NCBI GenBank assembly: GCA_030626025.1
Contig: DAOUPT010000009.1
Coordinates: 18,056 to 82,055, forward strand
Reading direction: 5' to 3'
Length of the DNA: 64,000 nt
DNA from: Anderseniella sp.
Lineage (GTDB): Bacteria; Pseudomonadota; Alphaproteobacteria; Rhizobiales; Aestuariivirgaceae
Below are positions 10,186-18,892 of this stretch, piece by piece. Numbering within the stretch: position 1 is the first letter of the stretch; each line of letters begins with the position of its first letter. The notes beneath the pieces are model-generated. The model worked only from the letters and a program-made list of their open reading frames with translations, was not told the DNA's origin and did no database searches. The translations under genes were made by a program, and so were the position numbers.

Positions 10186-11004
10186 ATGGTAACTATTCTC
10201 GATAAAATCGCAGCATATAAACGCGAAGAAGTCGCCGCTGCCAAACAGACCGTCAGTACCGCTGACATTATCCAACGCGCTGCTGTAGGCAACCCGGTTC
10301 GCGGTTTCAAATCTGCGCTGGAAAGCAAAATCAATGAGGGCAAATGGGCCCTGATAGCAGAAATCAAAAAAGCCAGCCCGTCAAAAGGCTTGATCCGCGA
10401 AGACTTCAATCCGCCAGAACTAGCAAAAGCCTATCAAAAAGGCGGCGCTGCCTGCCTGTCTGTCCTGACCGACACACCATCGTTTCAGGGCGCCCCACAA
10501 TTTCTGATTGATGCCCGCCAAAGCGTCACCCTGCCCGCCTTGCGCAAAGACTTCATGCTTGATCCCTATCAGGTCTATGAAGCCCGTTCCTGGGGTGCCG
10601 ATGCTATTTTGCTGATTATGGCGATGATTGATGACACACTCGCTGCCGAACTTGAAGCTCTGGCTTTTGAGTTGGGGATGGATGTTCTGGCCGAAGTTCA
10701 TGACGGGCAAGAACTGGACCGGGCACTTAATTTGAAAACCGGCTTGATCGGAATCAATAACAGAAACCTTAAAACCTTCCATACCAGTCTCGAAACAACC
10801 CGCGAACTTGCCCCCAAAGTCCCTAAAGACAGACTGATTGTTGGGGAAAGCGGGCTGGCGACGCCGCAGGATTTACAATATTTGTCCGATGTCGGTGTAA
10901 ACTGCTTTTTGATTGGTGAAAGTTTAATGCGTAAACAAAATGTAGCTGGTGCAACACAAAACCTGCTCACCAAACCGGTACCCGCTAGCGGGGAGCTGAC
11001 TTAA
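10186..11004 (+). CDS. trpC: Indole-3-glycerol-phosphate synthase
   Basis: Closes the ring of CdRP to form indole-3-glycerol phosphate. It is a TIM barrel of 272 residues with [11 protein letters not shown] (catalytic Lys), [31 protein letters not shown] and VGESGL. No phosphoribosylanthranilate isomerase (TrpF) domain is attached, and trpF, trpB and trpA are not in this window. Its stop codon overlaps the moaC start by one base (TAATG). Confidence 0.97.
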   Translation: MVTILDKIAAYKREEVAAAKQTVSTADIIQRAAVGNPVRGFKSALESKINEGKWALIAEIKKASPSKGLIREDFNPPELAKAYQKGGAACLSVLTDTPSFQGAPQFLIDARQSVTLPALRKDFMLDPYQVYEARSWGADAILLIMAMIDDTLAAELEALAFELGMDVLAEVHDGQELDRALNLKTGLIGINNRNLKTFHTSLETTRELAPKVPKDRLIVGESGLATPQDLQYLSDVGVNCFLIGESLMRKQNVAGATQNLLTKPVPASGELT

Positions 11005-11483
11005 TGTCTGAAAAACGCTTGACACACCTTGATGAAACCGGTGCCGCAGCCATGGTCGATGTGTCTGAAAAAGACATTACCAACCGGATTGCAAGGGCCG
11101 GTGGTTATATTGAGATGAGACCTGAAACCCTGGCCATGATCCTTCAAGGTTCAGCCAAAAAAGGCGATGTCATCGCCACAGCGCGCATCGCCGGCATTAT
11201 GGCCGCCAAGCGCTGCCATGAATTGATCCCCCTCTGCCACCCTTTGCTGATTTCAAAAGTTGCTGTGGATTTTCAACCGGATGAAAAAACCAGCCGGATA
11301 TATGTTGAGGCAATGGTCAAGATTTCCGGCAAAACCGGGGTGGAAATGGAAGCCCTGACCGCCGTCAGCATCGCCTGCCTGACGCTTTATGACATGTGCA
11401 AGGCGGTTGATCGCGGCATGATAATTTCCGATGTCAAAGTTTTAGAAAAAGACGGTGGCAAATCAGGTCACTACAAATTGTGA
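11004..11483 (+). CDS. moaC: Cyclic pyranopterin monophosphate synthase
   Basis: Second step of molybdenum cofactor synthesis: rearranges the MoaA product to cyclic pyranopterin monophosphate. The 159 residues include [31 protein letters not shown] and the C-terminal [20 protein letters not shown] with the conserved Lys/Asp residues. The 1-base overlap with trpC and the short gap to moeA make it part of the trp transcript. This trpC-moaC-moeA linkage is familiar in alphaproteobacteria and is not an annotation accident. Confidence 0.97.
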   Translation: MSEKRLTHLDETGAAAMVDVSEKDITNRIARAGGYIEMRPETLAMILQGSAKKGDVIATARIAGIMAAKRCHELIPLCHPLLISKVAVDFQPDEKTSRIYVEAMVKISGKTGVEMEALTAVSIACLTLYDMCKAVDRGMIISDVKVLEKDGGKSGHYKL

Positions 11484-11490
11484 GTTAATT

Positions 11491-12693
11491 ATGAGTCTTT
11501 TACCGGTTGAAGAAGCAAAGCGTCGAATTCTGCACGGTGTAAAAACCACCAAAGTCAAAAACGTTCAGATAGACCGGGCCGCCGGACGTGTGCTTGCCAA
11601 AGACCTGAAAGCCAAACGCAATCAACCACCATTTGCCGCTTCTGCTATGGATGGCTACGCCGTTAAAGCCCGGGACATTACTAAAACTCCCGCAGAACTG
11701 CACGTAATCGGTCAGGCACCAGCAGGACAACAGTTTTCCGGTCGCATGTTGGTTGGTCAGGCGGTGCGCATTTTCACCGGTGCGCCCCTGCCGCAAGGCG
11801 CTGATACCGTGATCATGCAGGAAAACACTGTAACCAAGGGCGACAGTGTTATAATCGGTCAATCGGCCAACAAAGGCAATTTCATCCGTCCCGCAGGACT
11901 TGATTTCAAAAAAGGCAATGTGGTGTTGTCGGCCAACACACTCCTTAACGCCAGAAATACCGGTCTTTGCGCCGCCATGAACTACGCCAAAGTGCCAGTT
12001 CGCAAAAAACCCACAGTAGCCATTCTGGCAACTGGTGACGAATTGGTCGAACCCGGCGGCAAGCTTCGAGCCGATCAGATTGTTTCATCAAACTCAACAG
12101 CCCTGGCCGCTGCAATTACCGCATTTGGCGGCAAACCAATTGATCTCGGCATTGTGCCGGACAAACTCAACCATGTCGAAAGAGCTATCAAAAAAGCCAG
12201 CCAAGCCGATATCTTGATTACCATCGGCGGTGCCTCAGTTGGCGACCACGACCTGATTGGTCCCGCCTTTGAAAATCTCGGCATCAAGCTAGATTTTTGG
12301 AAAATTGCCATGCGCCCCGGCAAACCGCTGATTTTTGCCACCAGAGGAAAACAGCGAATTTTGGGCCTGCCGGGGAATCCGGTTTCTTCGCTGGTTTGTG
12401 CCAGAATTTATCTCAAACCACTCATTGAGAAAATGCTTGGCCTGACCAGCACTGATGACCTTGGCAAAGCCAAACTCGCGATACCGCTTCCAGCAAATGA
12501 CCTCCGGCAGGATTATCTCCGCGCCAAGCTAACCCGCGATGCCAGAGGGCAATTGATCGCAACGCCCTTCCCGCTGCAAGACAGTTCGATGCAGCTTACC
12601 TTTGCCCGCTCTGACGCGCTGATCATCCGCTCGCCAAATGCGCGATATGCCCGCAAAGGTGCTGTGGTTTCATTTTTGCCGATAGATTTTTAG
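11491..12693 (+). CDS. moeA: Molybdopterin molybdenumtransferase
   Basis: Inserts molybdate into adenylated molybdopterin. I start it at ATG 11491 (MSLLPVEEAKRRIL), 7 bases after the moaC stop; the open frame extends back to 11455 but that part overlaps moaC. The 400 residues are typical. Motifs in order: AASAMDGYAVKA, RIFTGAPLPQGADTVIMQE, ATGDELVEPGG, VSSNSTALAAAI, GGASVGDHDLIG, AMRPGKPLIFA and GLPGNPVSSLVCARI. It is the last gene of the ppiD-trp-moa operon; in relatives I would expect lexA next, and it is not here. Confidence 0.97.
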   Translation: MSLLPVEEAKRRILHGVKTTKVKNVQIDRAAGRVLAKDLKAKRNQPPFAASAMDGYAVKARDITKTPAELHVIGQAPAGQQFSGRMLVGQAVRIFTGAPLPQGADTVIMQENTVTKGDSVIIGQSANKGNFIRPAGLDFKKGNVVLSANTLLNARNTGLCAAMNYAKVPVRKKPTVAILATGDELVEPGGKLRADQIVSSNSTALAAAITAFGGKPIDLGIVPDKLNHVERAIKKASQADILITIGGASVGDHDLIGPAFENLGIKLDFWKIAMRPGKPLIFATRGKQRILGLPGNPVSSLVCARIYLKPLIEKMLGLTSTDDLGKAKLAIPLPANDLRQDYLRAKLTRDARGQLIATPFPLQDSSMQLTFARSDALIIRSPNARYARKGAVVSFLPIDF

Positions 12694-12839
12694 ACCATTT
12701 TGACGCTACGAACCTGCGACGCATTGCGCCACAGGATTGTAAGCTTTTCTAATTGCTGACATAATTCCTCCTTTTTTCGAACATGAAAGAAGAAGAGAAC
12801 GCCCTCTCAAATTTTGCATATTAGAAGGGGCGCATATAG

Positions 12840-13466
12840 GTGTTCGTAACAATCAACCACCGCGCGAAGTTCATGCGCGCGTTTACAATCCTGTCTCTGT
12901 CGGTTGGCATTTCACTGGCATCGGCAAATCTCAACAGTGCCAATGCCGAGCGCATCGAAACTGCGCAGCTGAAACAAAGTAAGGCTAATTTCAAAAATCC
13001 GGTCAGCAAGCGAAAGGTTCGCATCCGCAAGGCTTCGACATACAGCAAAGCACGCCGGGCGTTGAAACGGACTAAAAAAAGCTCCCTGCGCCGCCGCTCA
13101 CCAAAACATGTGATTAAACATACGCGCACCCGCCGTTATCACGGCCTCCATCCCCGGCTGAGCCGCTTGCTCGCCGTTGTCAAACGCCATTACGGTCGTC
13201 CGGTCATTGTATCGTCAGGTTGCCGTTCTCACCGCCACAATCGCCGCGTCGGTGGTGCGAAACGCTCAATGCATCTGCGGTGTATGGCTGCTGATTTCAA
13301 AGTTTCTGGCGTGTCTAAGTCAAGCTTACGTCGCTACGTTTCAAGACTGCCCGGTCGCGGCGGTGTCGGCACCTATTGTGGCCGCTCCATTGTCCACCTC
13401 GATGTCGGCCCCCGCCGCTCGTGGTATCACGGTTGCCGCAAGCGCCGTAGTAAGCGTAGAAGTTAG
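12840..13466 (+). CDS. Exported, highly basic peptidase M15-type protein (DUF882/YcbK-like)
   Basis: Probable periplasmic murein carboxy- or endopeptidase fold. It starts at GTG 12840, preceded by AGAAGGGG; an internal ATG at 12873 (MRAFTILSLSVG) would give a neater signal peptide and may be the true start. The signal peptide ends near ANA-E. Residues about 45-105 are extremely Lys/Arg-rich. The M15-type core has SSGCRSHRHNRRVGGA, then SMHLRCMAADF (zinc-ligand His and Asp pattern), and ends with a VHLDVG stretch. Compared with the usual SGYRSP..N motif it has extra arginines and cysteines. The C-terminus is again basic (RKRRSKRR). Membership of the fold is clear; the substrate is inferred. 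Confidence 0.8.
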   Translation: MFVTINHRAKFMRAFTILSLSVGISLASANLNSANAERIETAQLKQSKANFKNPVSKRKVRIRKASTYSKARRALKRTKKSSLRRRSPKHVIKHTRTRRYHGLHPRLSRLLAVVKRHYGRPVIVSSGCRSHRHNRRVGGAKRSMHLRCMAADFKVSGVSKSSLRRYVSRLPGRGGVGTYCGRSIVHLDVGPRRSWYHGCRKRRSKRRS

Positions 13467-13467
13467 A

Positions 13468-13511
13468 GCACTTCCCGAAAAGTGGGAACCGGTTTTCGGA
13501 TAAAGAAGTGC
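13468..13511. repeat. Palindromic intergenic element between convergent genes
   Basis: A two-part stem is visible: GCACTTC/GAAGTGC on the outside and CCGAAAA/TTTTCGG inside, around the centre GTGGGAACCGG. It fills the gap between the convergent M15-type gene and trkA. It resembles, from memory, the dispersed palindromes with CCGAAAA...CCGGTTTTCGG found between genes in Rhizobium, Brucella and Mesorhizobium. It may serve as a bidirectional transcript end, although there is no strong T-run. Confidence 0.6.
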
Positions 13512-13521
13512 GAAAAACGCT

Positions 13522-14898
13522 TTAGAAGTACTCAAGGCTGACCCGGAACAAATCTTTAAGATTTTGCACCTGGTCAGCCATGGCAAACAGCACAACCCGG
13601 TCATTGGCTTTGATTTCCGTATCACCGGTTGGCATAATCACTTTGCCATCGCGCACAATGGCACCAAGCCGGACACCATCAGGCAGTTCGGTATCGCGTA
13701 ATTTGTTGCCAATCATTGGTGATGTCTCCAACACATCAGCCTCAACAATTTCGCCGTCACCACCCAAAACCGGGTGAACACCACGAATACGACCACGACG
13801 TACGTGCTTGAGAATGCTGGAAATGGTAACCGTTCGCGGATCAATAAAAGCATCGAGTCCGAGCCGGTCGCGCAATGAAGAAATCTCTAAGCCCGATACC
13901 AGCGCCATCGCCTGCAACGTGCCTTGTTGTTTGGCCATCATTGATGACAGAATATTGACTTTGTCATCATCGGTAACCGCAATAAACGCCTCGGTCTGGT
14001 GGATGCCTGCTTCCCGCAAAATCTCATCATCCAGTACAGAACCGTGCAACACCATAGCCCGGCGCAACTTTTCTGAAACGGCCTCGGCCCGCTGTTCATT
14101 GACTTCAATAACCCGGATTTTAATCCCGCTACTGCGCTCTTCCAGTTTTTCGGCCACATAAAGCCCGATATTTCCGCCACCACCGATGATCACATGCTCT
14201 GGCGGTCTTTCATTATGCCCGAACAGAGATAACACCCGCGCTGCCTGAGACTGATCACAGATAATAAAGACCTGATCGTGCGCCAACAGCTGTTCATCAC
14301 TGTGAGGAACGAAAGTTTTTCCCTCACGCACCACGGCAACAACCACCGCATTAAGGTCAGGAAACAGCTCGGTTAATTGCGATAATGGCGTATTTACAAT
14401 CGGACAATCGTCGCGCAGTGTGATGCCGATGGCCAGAACAGTCTCATCAACAAAATAAATCGCCTCAAACGCCCCCGGCAACGCCAAACGCCGAAGAACC
14501 ATCTCACCCACGGCAATTTCCGGCGAGATAATTACGTCAATCGCCGTGTTGGCGGCCGAAAACATTCGCTGGTATTCAGGTGCCAGATAAGCCTGTGCCC
14601 TGACCCGGGCAATTTTGGTAGGAACTTCAAACAGTGAATTAGCCACTTCGCAAGCCATCATATTGACTTCATCAACAAATGTCGCGGCGATGATCATGTC
14701 AGCATCTTCAGCACCGGCTCGCTCCAATACATCAGGATGGGCGCCATGACCAACAATGCCCTGTATGTCCTGCGAATTGGAGATAAGCTGAATCAGTTCT
14801 TCAGAAGTATCAATCAGGGTAACATCATTGTCTTCACGTGCCAGCCGCTCAGCTATGCCGCGTCCAACCTGCCCTGCCCCGCAAATAATTATTTTCAT
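13522..14898 (-). CDS. trkA: Trk system potassium uptake protein TrkA
   Basis: Cytosolic NAD(H)-binding regulatory subunit of Trk/Ktr potassium channels. The 458 residues form two tandem RCK units. Each has a Rossmann domain (IIICGAGQVGRGIAERL at residue 2; VIIGGGGNIGLYVAEKL near 236) followed by a TrkA-C domain. The second TrkA-C includes VRLGAIVRDGKVIMPTGDTEI. The membrane subunit TrkH is not in this window. It lies downstream of ntrX in the same direction, as is usual for the order, but is separated here by the 18-bp tandem repeat array. If cotranscribed, that array forms most of its untranslated leader. Confidence 0.96.
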   Translation of the reverse strand: MKIIICGAGQVGRGIAERLAREDNDVTLIDTSEELIQLISNSQDIQGIVGHGAHPDVLERAGAEDADMIIAATFVDEVNMMACEVANSLFEVPTKIARVRAQAYLAPEYQRMFSAANTAIDVIISPEIAVGEMVLRRLALPGAFEAIYFVDETVLAIGITLRDDCPIVNTPLSQLTELFPDLNAVVVAVVREGKTFVPHSDEQLLAHDQVFIICDQSQAARVLSLFGHNERPPEHVIIGGGGNIGLYVAEKLEERSSGIKIRVIEVNEQRAEAVSEKLRRAMVLHGSVLDDEILREAGIHQTEAFIAVTDDDKVNILSSMMAKQQGTLQAMALVSGLEISSLRDRLGLDAFIDPRTVTISSILKHVRRGRIRGVHPVLGGDGEIVEADVLETSPMIGNKLRDTELPDGVRLGAIVRDGKVIMPTGDTEIKANDRVVLFAMADQVQNLKDLFRVSLEYF

Positions 14899-14966
14899 GT
14901 TTCAAAGCCAATAATTCACACCCCCAATATCTAGCACATCGGTATGGTGGTCCAAAAGGCCTAATT

Positions 14967-15128
14967 GTTAGCCACATTTTATTCGTTAGCCACATTTTAT
15001 TCGTTAGCCACATTTTATTCGTTAGCCACATTTTATTCGTTAGCCACATTTTATTCGTTAGCCACACTTTATTCGTTAGCCACACTTTATTCGTTAGCCA
15101 CACTTTATTCGTTTGCCACACTTTATTC
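14967..15128. repeat. Nine-copy 18-bp tandem repeat array at the ntrX stop codon
   Basis: Nine head-to-tail units of GTTAGCCACATTTTATTC or close variants lie between trkA and ntrX. Units 1-5 (14967-15056) are identical, units 6-8 have C for T (CACTTTATTC), and unit 9 (15111-15128) also has GTTTGCC. A partial tenth unit, GTTAG, is the end of the ntrX coding region itself. Read on the minus strand, each unit is GAATAAAATGTGGCTAAC, so every unit repeats the ntrX ending Asn-Glu-stop. The identical distal copies suggest recent expansion by strand slippage. No spacers are present, so it is not a CRISPR array. Confidence 0.97.
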
Positions 15129-16499
15129 GTTAGTAAGCCCAAGGGATTTGATTTTCCGGTGCAGCGCCGACCGTTCCATCCCCACATGAGTTGAGGTTCG
15201 CGAAATATTGCCACCAAAACGCATTAATTGTGCAGCTATGAAGTTTCGCTCAAAAACCTCCCGCGCTTCACGAAGGGTCAGGTTGAGTATTTCCTCGTTA
15301 TCAGAGCCATTAATGGTCCCAGGCACCGAATCCCCCACTTCGCTGGGCAGCATGTCTTTGGAAATTTCACTGCCGCTTTCACCTTCGGCCAAAATCAACA
15401 ACCGCTCAACATTGTTACGCAATTGCCTGATATTACCGGGCCAATTGTGAGTTTGCAGAATAGCCACCACATCGTCACCAATTTTCCGCGCCGGTTGCCC
15501 TGAAGTCTGAGAGTATTGTTCAGCAAAATGGGCGATCAACTCGGGAATATCTTCGGCATGTTCCGGCAACCCGGGGACCAAAACCGGTACCACATTCAAG
15601 CGGTGAAACAGGTCTTCCCTGAATTCTCCGTCTTCGATCATCTTTTGCAAATCCCGGCTGGAAGACGAAACCACCCGAACATCCACTTTAACCTTGTTGC
15701 TGCCACCAACACGTTGAAACCGTTGCGCCACCAAAACCCGCAAAACTTTCGCTTGGGTTTCAAGCGGCATATCGGCAACTTCGTCTATATACAATGTGCC
15801 CTGATGCGCCTCTTCCAGCGCGCCGATACGCTGGGCTTTACCGGTTTCAATATCCTCGGTGCCAAAGAACTCTTCTTCCATGCGGTCAGGCGTCATGGTG
15901 GCAGCACTTAAGGTCACAAACGGCCCACTATGACGCAAAGATTGCTCATGCAAAATGCGTGCGGCAAGTTCCTTGCCCGAACCATGCGGACCGGTAATCA
16001 GCACCCGGCTGTTGGTCGGTGCCACTTTCTCAATCGTCTGTTTAAGCTGCCGGATAGCAGCTGATTCCCCGATCAGCTCGTTTTTGCCACCGGTACGCCC
16101 GCGCAGTTCATCATTTTCGCGTTTAAGCCGGGAAATCTCCAAGGCTTTTTCAACAACAAATACCAGCCGGTCCGCTTTAAAGGGCTTTTCCAGATAATCA
16201 TATGCGCCGCGCTGGATCGCCGATACCGCAGTTTCAATATTACCATGTCCCGAGATTATCACCACCGGCACATCGGGGTGTTTGTCTTTGATAACATTCA
16301 ACAAATCAAGCCCGTCAAGCCGTGAGCCCTGCAACCAGATGTCCAGCACAATCAACGATGGACGCCGCTCCTCAATGGTGGCAAGGGCTGAATCGCTGTC
16401 AAATGCCAGACGGGTTTCGTATCCCTCATCTTCGAGAATGCCGGAAATCAGTTCGCGAATATCCACCTCATCATCGACAATTAAAATATCAGCTGACAT
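15123..16499 (-). CDS. ntrX: Nitrogen/redox response regulator NtrX
   Basis: Response regulator partner of NtrY. The receiver domain has the phosphoacceptor Asp53 in VLDIWLQGS. The AAA+ domain has Walker A GPHGSGKE and Walker B TLYIDEVADMP, but the sigma-54 contact motif GAFTGA is absent (the region reads FFGTEDIETGKAQRIGAL). A C-terminal Fis-type helix-turn-helix ends in HRKIKSLGLTNE. In Rhizobiales, NtrX commonly lacks GAFTGA, so it probably regulates without activating sigma-54 directly. It overlaps ntrY by 11 bases. Its last codons form the seed of the 18-bp tandem array. Confidence 0.96.
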   Translation of the reverse strand: MSADILIVDDEVDIRELISGILEDEGYETRLAFDSDSALATIEERRPSLIVLDIWLQGSRLDGLDLLNVIKDKHPDVPVVIISGHGNIETAVSAIQRGAYDYLEKPFKADRLVFVVEKALEISRLKRENDELRGRTGGKNELIGESAAIRQLKQTIEKVAPTNSRVLITGPHGSGKELAARILHEQSLRHSGPFVTLSAATMTPDRMEEEFFGTEDIETGKAQRIGALEEAHQGTLYIDEVADMPLETQAKVLRVLVAQRFQRVGGSNKVKVDVRVVSSSSRDLQKMIEDGEFREDLFHRLNVVPVLVPGLPEHAEDIPELIAHFAEQYSQTSGQPARKIGDDVVAILQTHNWPGNIRQLRNNVERLLILAEGESGSEISKDMLPSEVGDSVPGTINGSDNEEILNLTLREAREVFERNFIAAQLMRFGGNISRTSTHVGMERSALHRKIKSLGLTNE

Positions 16500-18774
16500 T
16501 AGCTTCTCCCGTTTTCTTATTGTTTTTATCCAAGGTAACCTCTGTTTTTGCTTCTAGTGGAAAAACAAGGCTAATCTGTGCACCGCGTCCATCATCAAAG
16601 TCTTTTGGTGCATCACTTAAGGTGATGGTTCCGTGATGGTCCTGCATGATACGTTTGACAATCGCCAGCCCCAATCCAGTACCTTTAGCCCGGGTTGTCA
16701 TATATGGTTCGGTCAACCGTCCACGGTTTTCTTTTGGCAGTCCTTTGCCATTGTCGGTAACCGTCAGGATCACATCCGAGTCAACTTTGCGAAGCGAAAT
16801 GATGATTTTGGCCGGCGGCTCTGGCTCAACCTCTAATCTGGCCTCAATCGCTTCCTTGGCGTTTTTCACCAGATTGGTAATCGCCTGTGTCACCAAACGA
16901 CGATCAACCGCAATTTCAATATTTTCATCAACAATATCGGTTTCAAAAATAATCTCTTCAAAACTCGCTTTTTGCAAAACCAGAGCGTCTTTGGTGACGG
17001 TGACAATATTGATTTTCTCGAGTACAGCACTCGGCATCCGGGCAAATGACGAAAACTCATCCACCATGCTGCGAATATCACCAACTTGCCGAATGATGGT
17101 TTCAGTACACTTGTCAAACACTTCCGGGTTTGAGGTAACCTCCTTGCCATATTTCCGTTTCAAACGCTCTGCGGCCAGTTGAATAGGCGTCAAAGGGTTT
17201 TTTATTTCATGAGCAATGCGTCTGGCAATATCAGCCCAGGCAGAATTGCGCTGCGCCGCGACCAGCTCTGAAATATCATCAAAGGTAACCACCACCCCGT
17301 GTTCATCTTCACTGGTGCGTTCAGTCGTCACCTGAACAACAAAATTCTTGTCGTGATCATCGATATGCAATGTAATGTTGTCTTCAGCCCGTCCTGAAAC
17401 CTTGCTCTCGGCAAGTTCAAAAGCTGGAACCATCTCAGGTAACACTTTACTGAAGTTTTTGCCGAGCAGATCACGGCGACTTTTCTTTAAAAGTTTCAAC
17501 CCGGACCGATTAACCAGCGTTATTTTGCCATCAGGATCAATGCCGATAACACCGGAGCTAACCCCGGCCATAACCGCTTCAGAAAAACGCCGCCGCTCAT
17601 CCAGTTGATGATTGGTCGATACCAACTCTCCCCGCTGAGTCACCAATTGCGACGTCATCTGGTTAAACGTCATCCCCAGCGTTGCAATATCGCCGGTACC
17701 GCCGCCAACCCGAACTTTGGTTGCCAATTCGCCTCTCGAAACCTTTTCAGCCCCTTTCACCAGCGCCACAATTGGTTCAACCAGCCGGTCAGCCACCAAC
17801 ATGCCCAACCATACCGCTGCCAGCAGGAAAATTACCGCAACACCGACAAACATCATGGCAAAGGTGACTTGCAAACCGGTCCGCTGAGACAGCATCCGAT
17901 CATATTTCAGCTTTTCAATACGCGCTTTAAGCAATTGCGATGTCACATTCGGATTGACCAACCGATAAATGTACAAAAAATGATTGTCGTACTCTTTCAG
18001 TTTGATCAGACCGCGAATAACGTTACCGGTCCCTGGTCCGACCACAACCATTTCACCTTTTTCCGCTTTTGCAATCTCAGCATCCATAGGCGGACGAAAG
18101 CCGAGATCACGACTGGCTGAAATACTCGCCTCAATCTTTTTTTTGCCATTGTCGATAATAAATGCGCCAGACAAGTTCCGAAGCGAGACAAGCGTAGCCA
18201 ATTGGCTGAGAAACACCCGCCGGTTCTCATCAAAAATTTTCTTGGTCTGATTGACATTCAAAGCGATACCGGAAAGGTCACCGCGCACCAGGTCAACTTG
18301 CTCCTCGTGATAAGCTTCACCGATACTGACCGACGTCTGCACCATTACGCTCATCCGGTCCGAAAACCACGCATCCAGCCCTCTGTTAAGGGTAACTGTG
18401 GCAAAAAAAGCAATCACGAGGGCCGGCACCGCGGCGAAAAGGCTAAATTGCCCGACAATCCGGGCGTGCAAAATCGCCCCGGGAATTTTTCGATGCCGGG
18501 CAACCAACAACTGCCAGACCTGCCAGCCGATCAGCAATGCCATGACCGAAAGGACGGCCGCATTGGCCAGCAACAAATTGAAAATCGTATCCGATTCCGG
18601 CGCAATTGGAGTCAGGCCGGTCAAAATAGCAAATGTCGCTACGCCGAGACCTATGGCTAAAATCACCAGACCGGCACCGGCGCGACCAATGCCTCTTTGC
18701 CGCAAACTGACAAATTGCACGTCTTCATTGCCCGAAAATTCCGGCGAATTTCTATCTTGTTCGATTGCTGTCAT
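16489..18774 (-). CDS. ntrY: Sensor histidine kinase NtrY
   Basis: Membrane sensor kinase of the NtrYX system, linked in relatives to nitrogen, redox and envelope control. The 761 residues have several membrane helices within the first ~310, around a periplasmic region. A HAMP domain follows (about 320-380, VADRLVEPIVALVKG), then a PAS domain (about 390-490). The HisKA phospho-site is [20 protein letters not shown]. The ATP-binding domain carries VTDNGKGLP and KGTGLGLAIVKRIMQDHHG. It begins about 118 bases after the ntrC stop, so it could have its own promoter in the gap. Confidence 0.96.
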   Translation of the reverse strand: MTAIEQDRNSPEFSGNEDVQFVSLRQRGIGRAGAGLVILAIGLGVATFAILTGLTPIAPESDTIFNLLLANAAVLSVMALLIGWQVWQLLVARHRKIPGAILHARIVGQFSLFAAVPALVIAFFATVTLNRGLDAWFSDRMSVMVQTSVSIGEAYHEEQVDLVRGDLSGIALNVNQTKKIFDENRRVFLSQLATLVSLRNLSGAFIIDNGKKKIEASISASRDLGFRPPMDAEIAKAEKGEMVVVGPGTGNVIRGLIKLKEYDNHFLYIYRLVNPNVTSQLLKARIEKLKYDRMLSQRTGLQVTFAMMFVGVAVIFLLAAVWLGMLVADRLVEPIVALVKGAEKVSRGELATKVRVGGGTGDIATLGMTFNQMTSQLVTQRGELVSTNHQLDERRRFSEAVMAGVSSGVIGIDPDGKITLVNRSGLKLLKKSRRDLLGKNFSKVLPEMVPAFELAESKVSGRAEDNITLHIDDHDKNFVVQVTTERTSEDEHGVVVTFDDISELVAAQRNSAWADIARRIAHEIKNPLTPIQLAAERLKRKYGKEVTSNPEVFDKCTETIIRQVGDIRSMVDEFSSFARMPSAVLEKINIVTVTKDALVLQKASFEEIIFETDIVDENIEIAVDRRLVTQAITNLVKNAKEAIEARLEVEPEPPAKIIISLRKVDSDVILTVTDNGKGLPKENRGRLTEPYMTTRAKGTGLGLAIVKRIMQDHHGTITLSDAPKDFDDGRGAQISLVFPLEAKTEVTLDKNNKKTGEANVS

Positions 18775-18892
18775 TATTTTCTTTTATCAACAAAACGCTA
18801 CATTTCCCCCGCTACTTAACCTGCGGAATCGCTACAAAAGCAGTGTTGCACAAAATCAACACGTATGTGGCAATTTTACGACAAACATAGCG

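Noticed and set aside
14967..15128. CRISPR array
   Set aside because: The units are 18 bp, directly abutting and without unique spacers, and no cas genes are near.
17605..18120. A 171-residue open frame opposite ntrY
   Set aside because: Composition (Gln, His, Arg-rich) and its position inside the HAMP/transmembrane coding part of ntrY mark it as a mirror frame.
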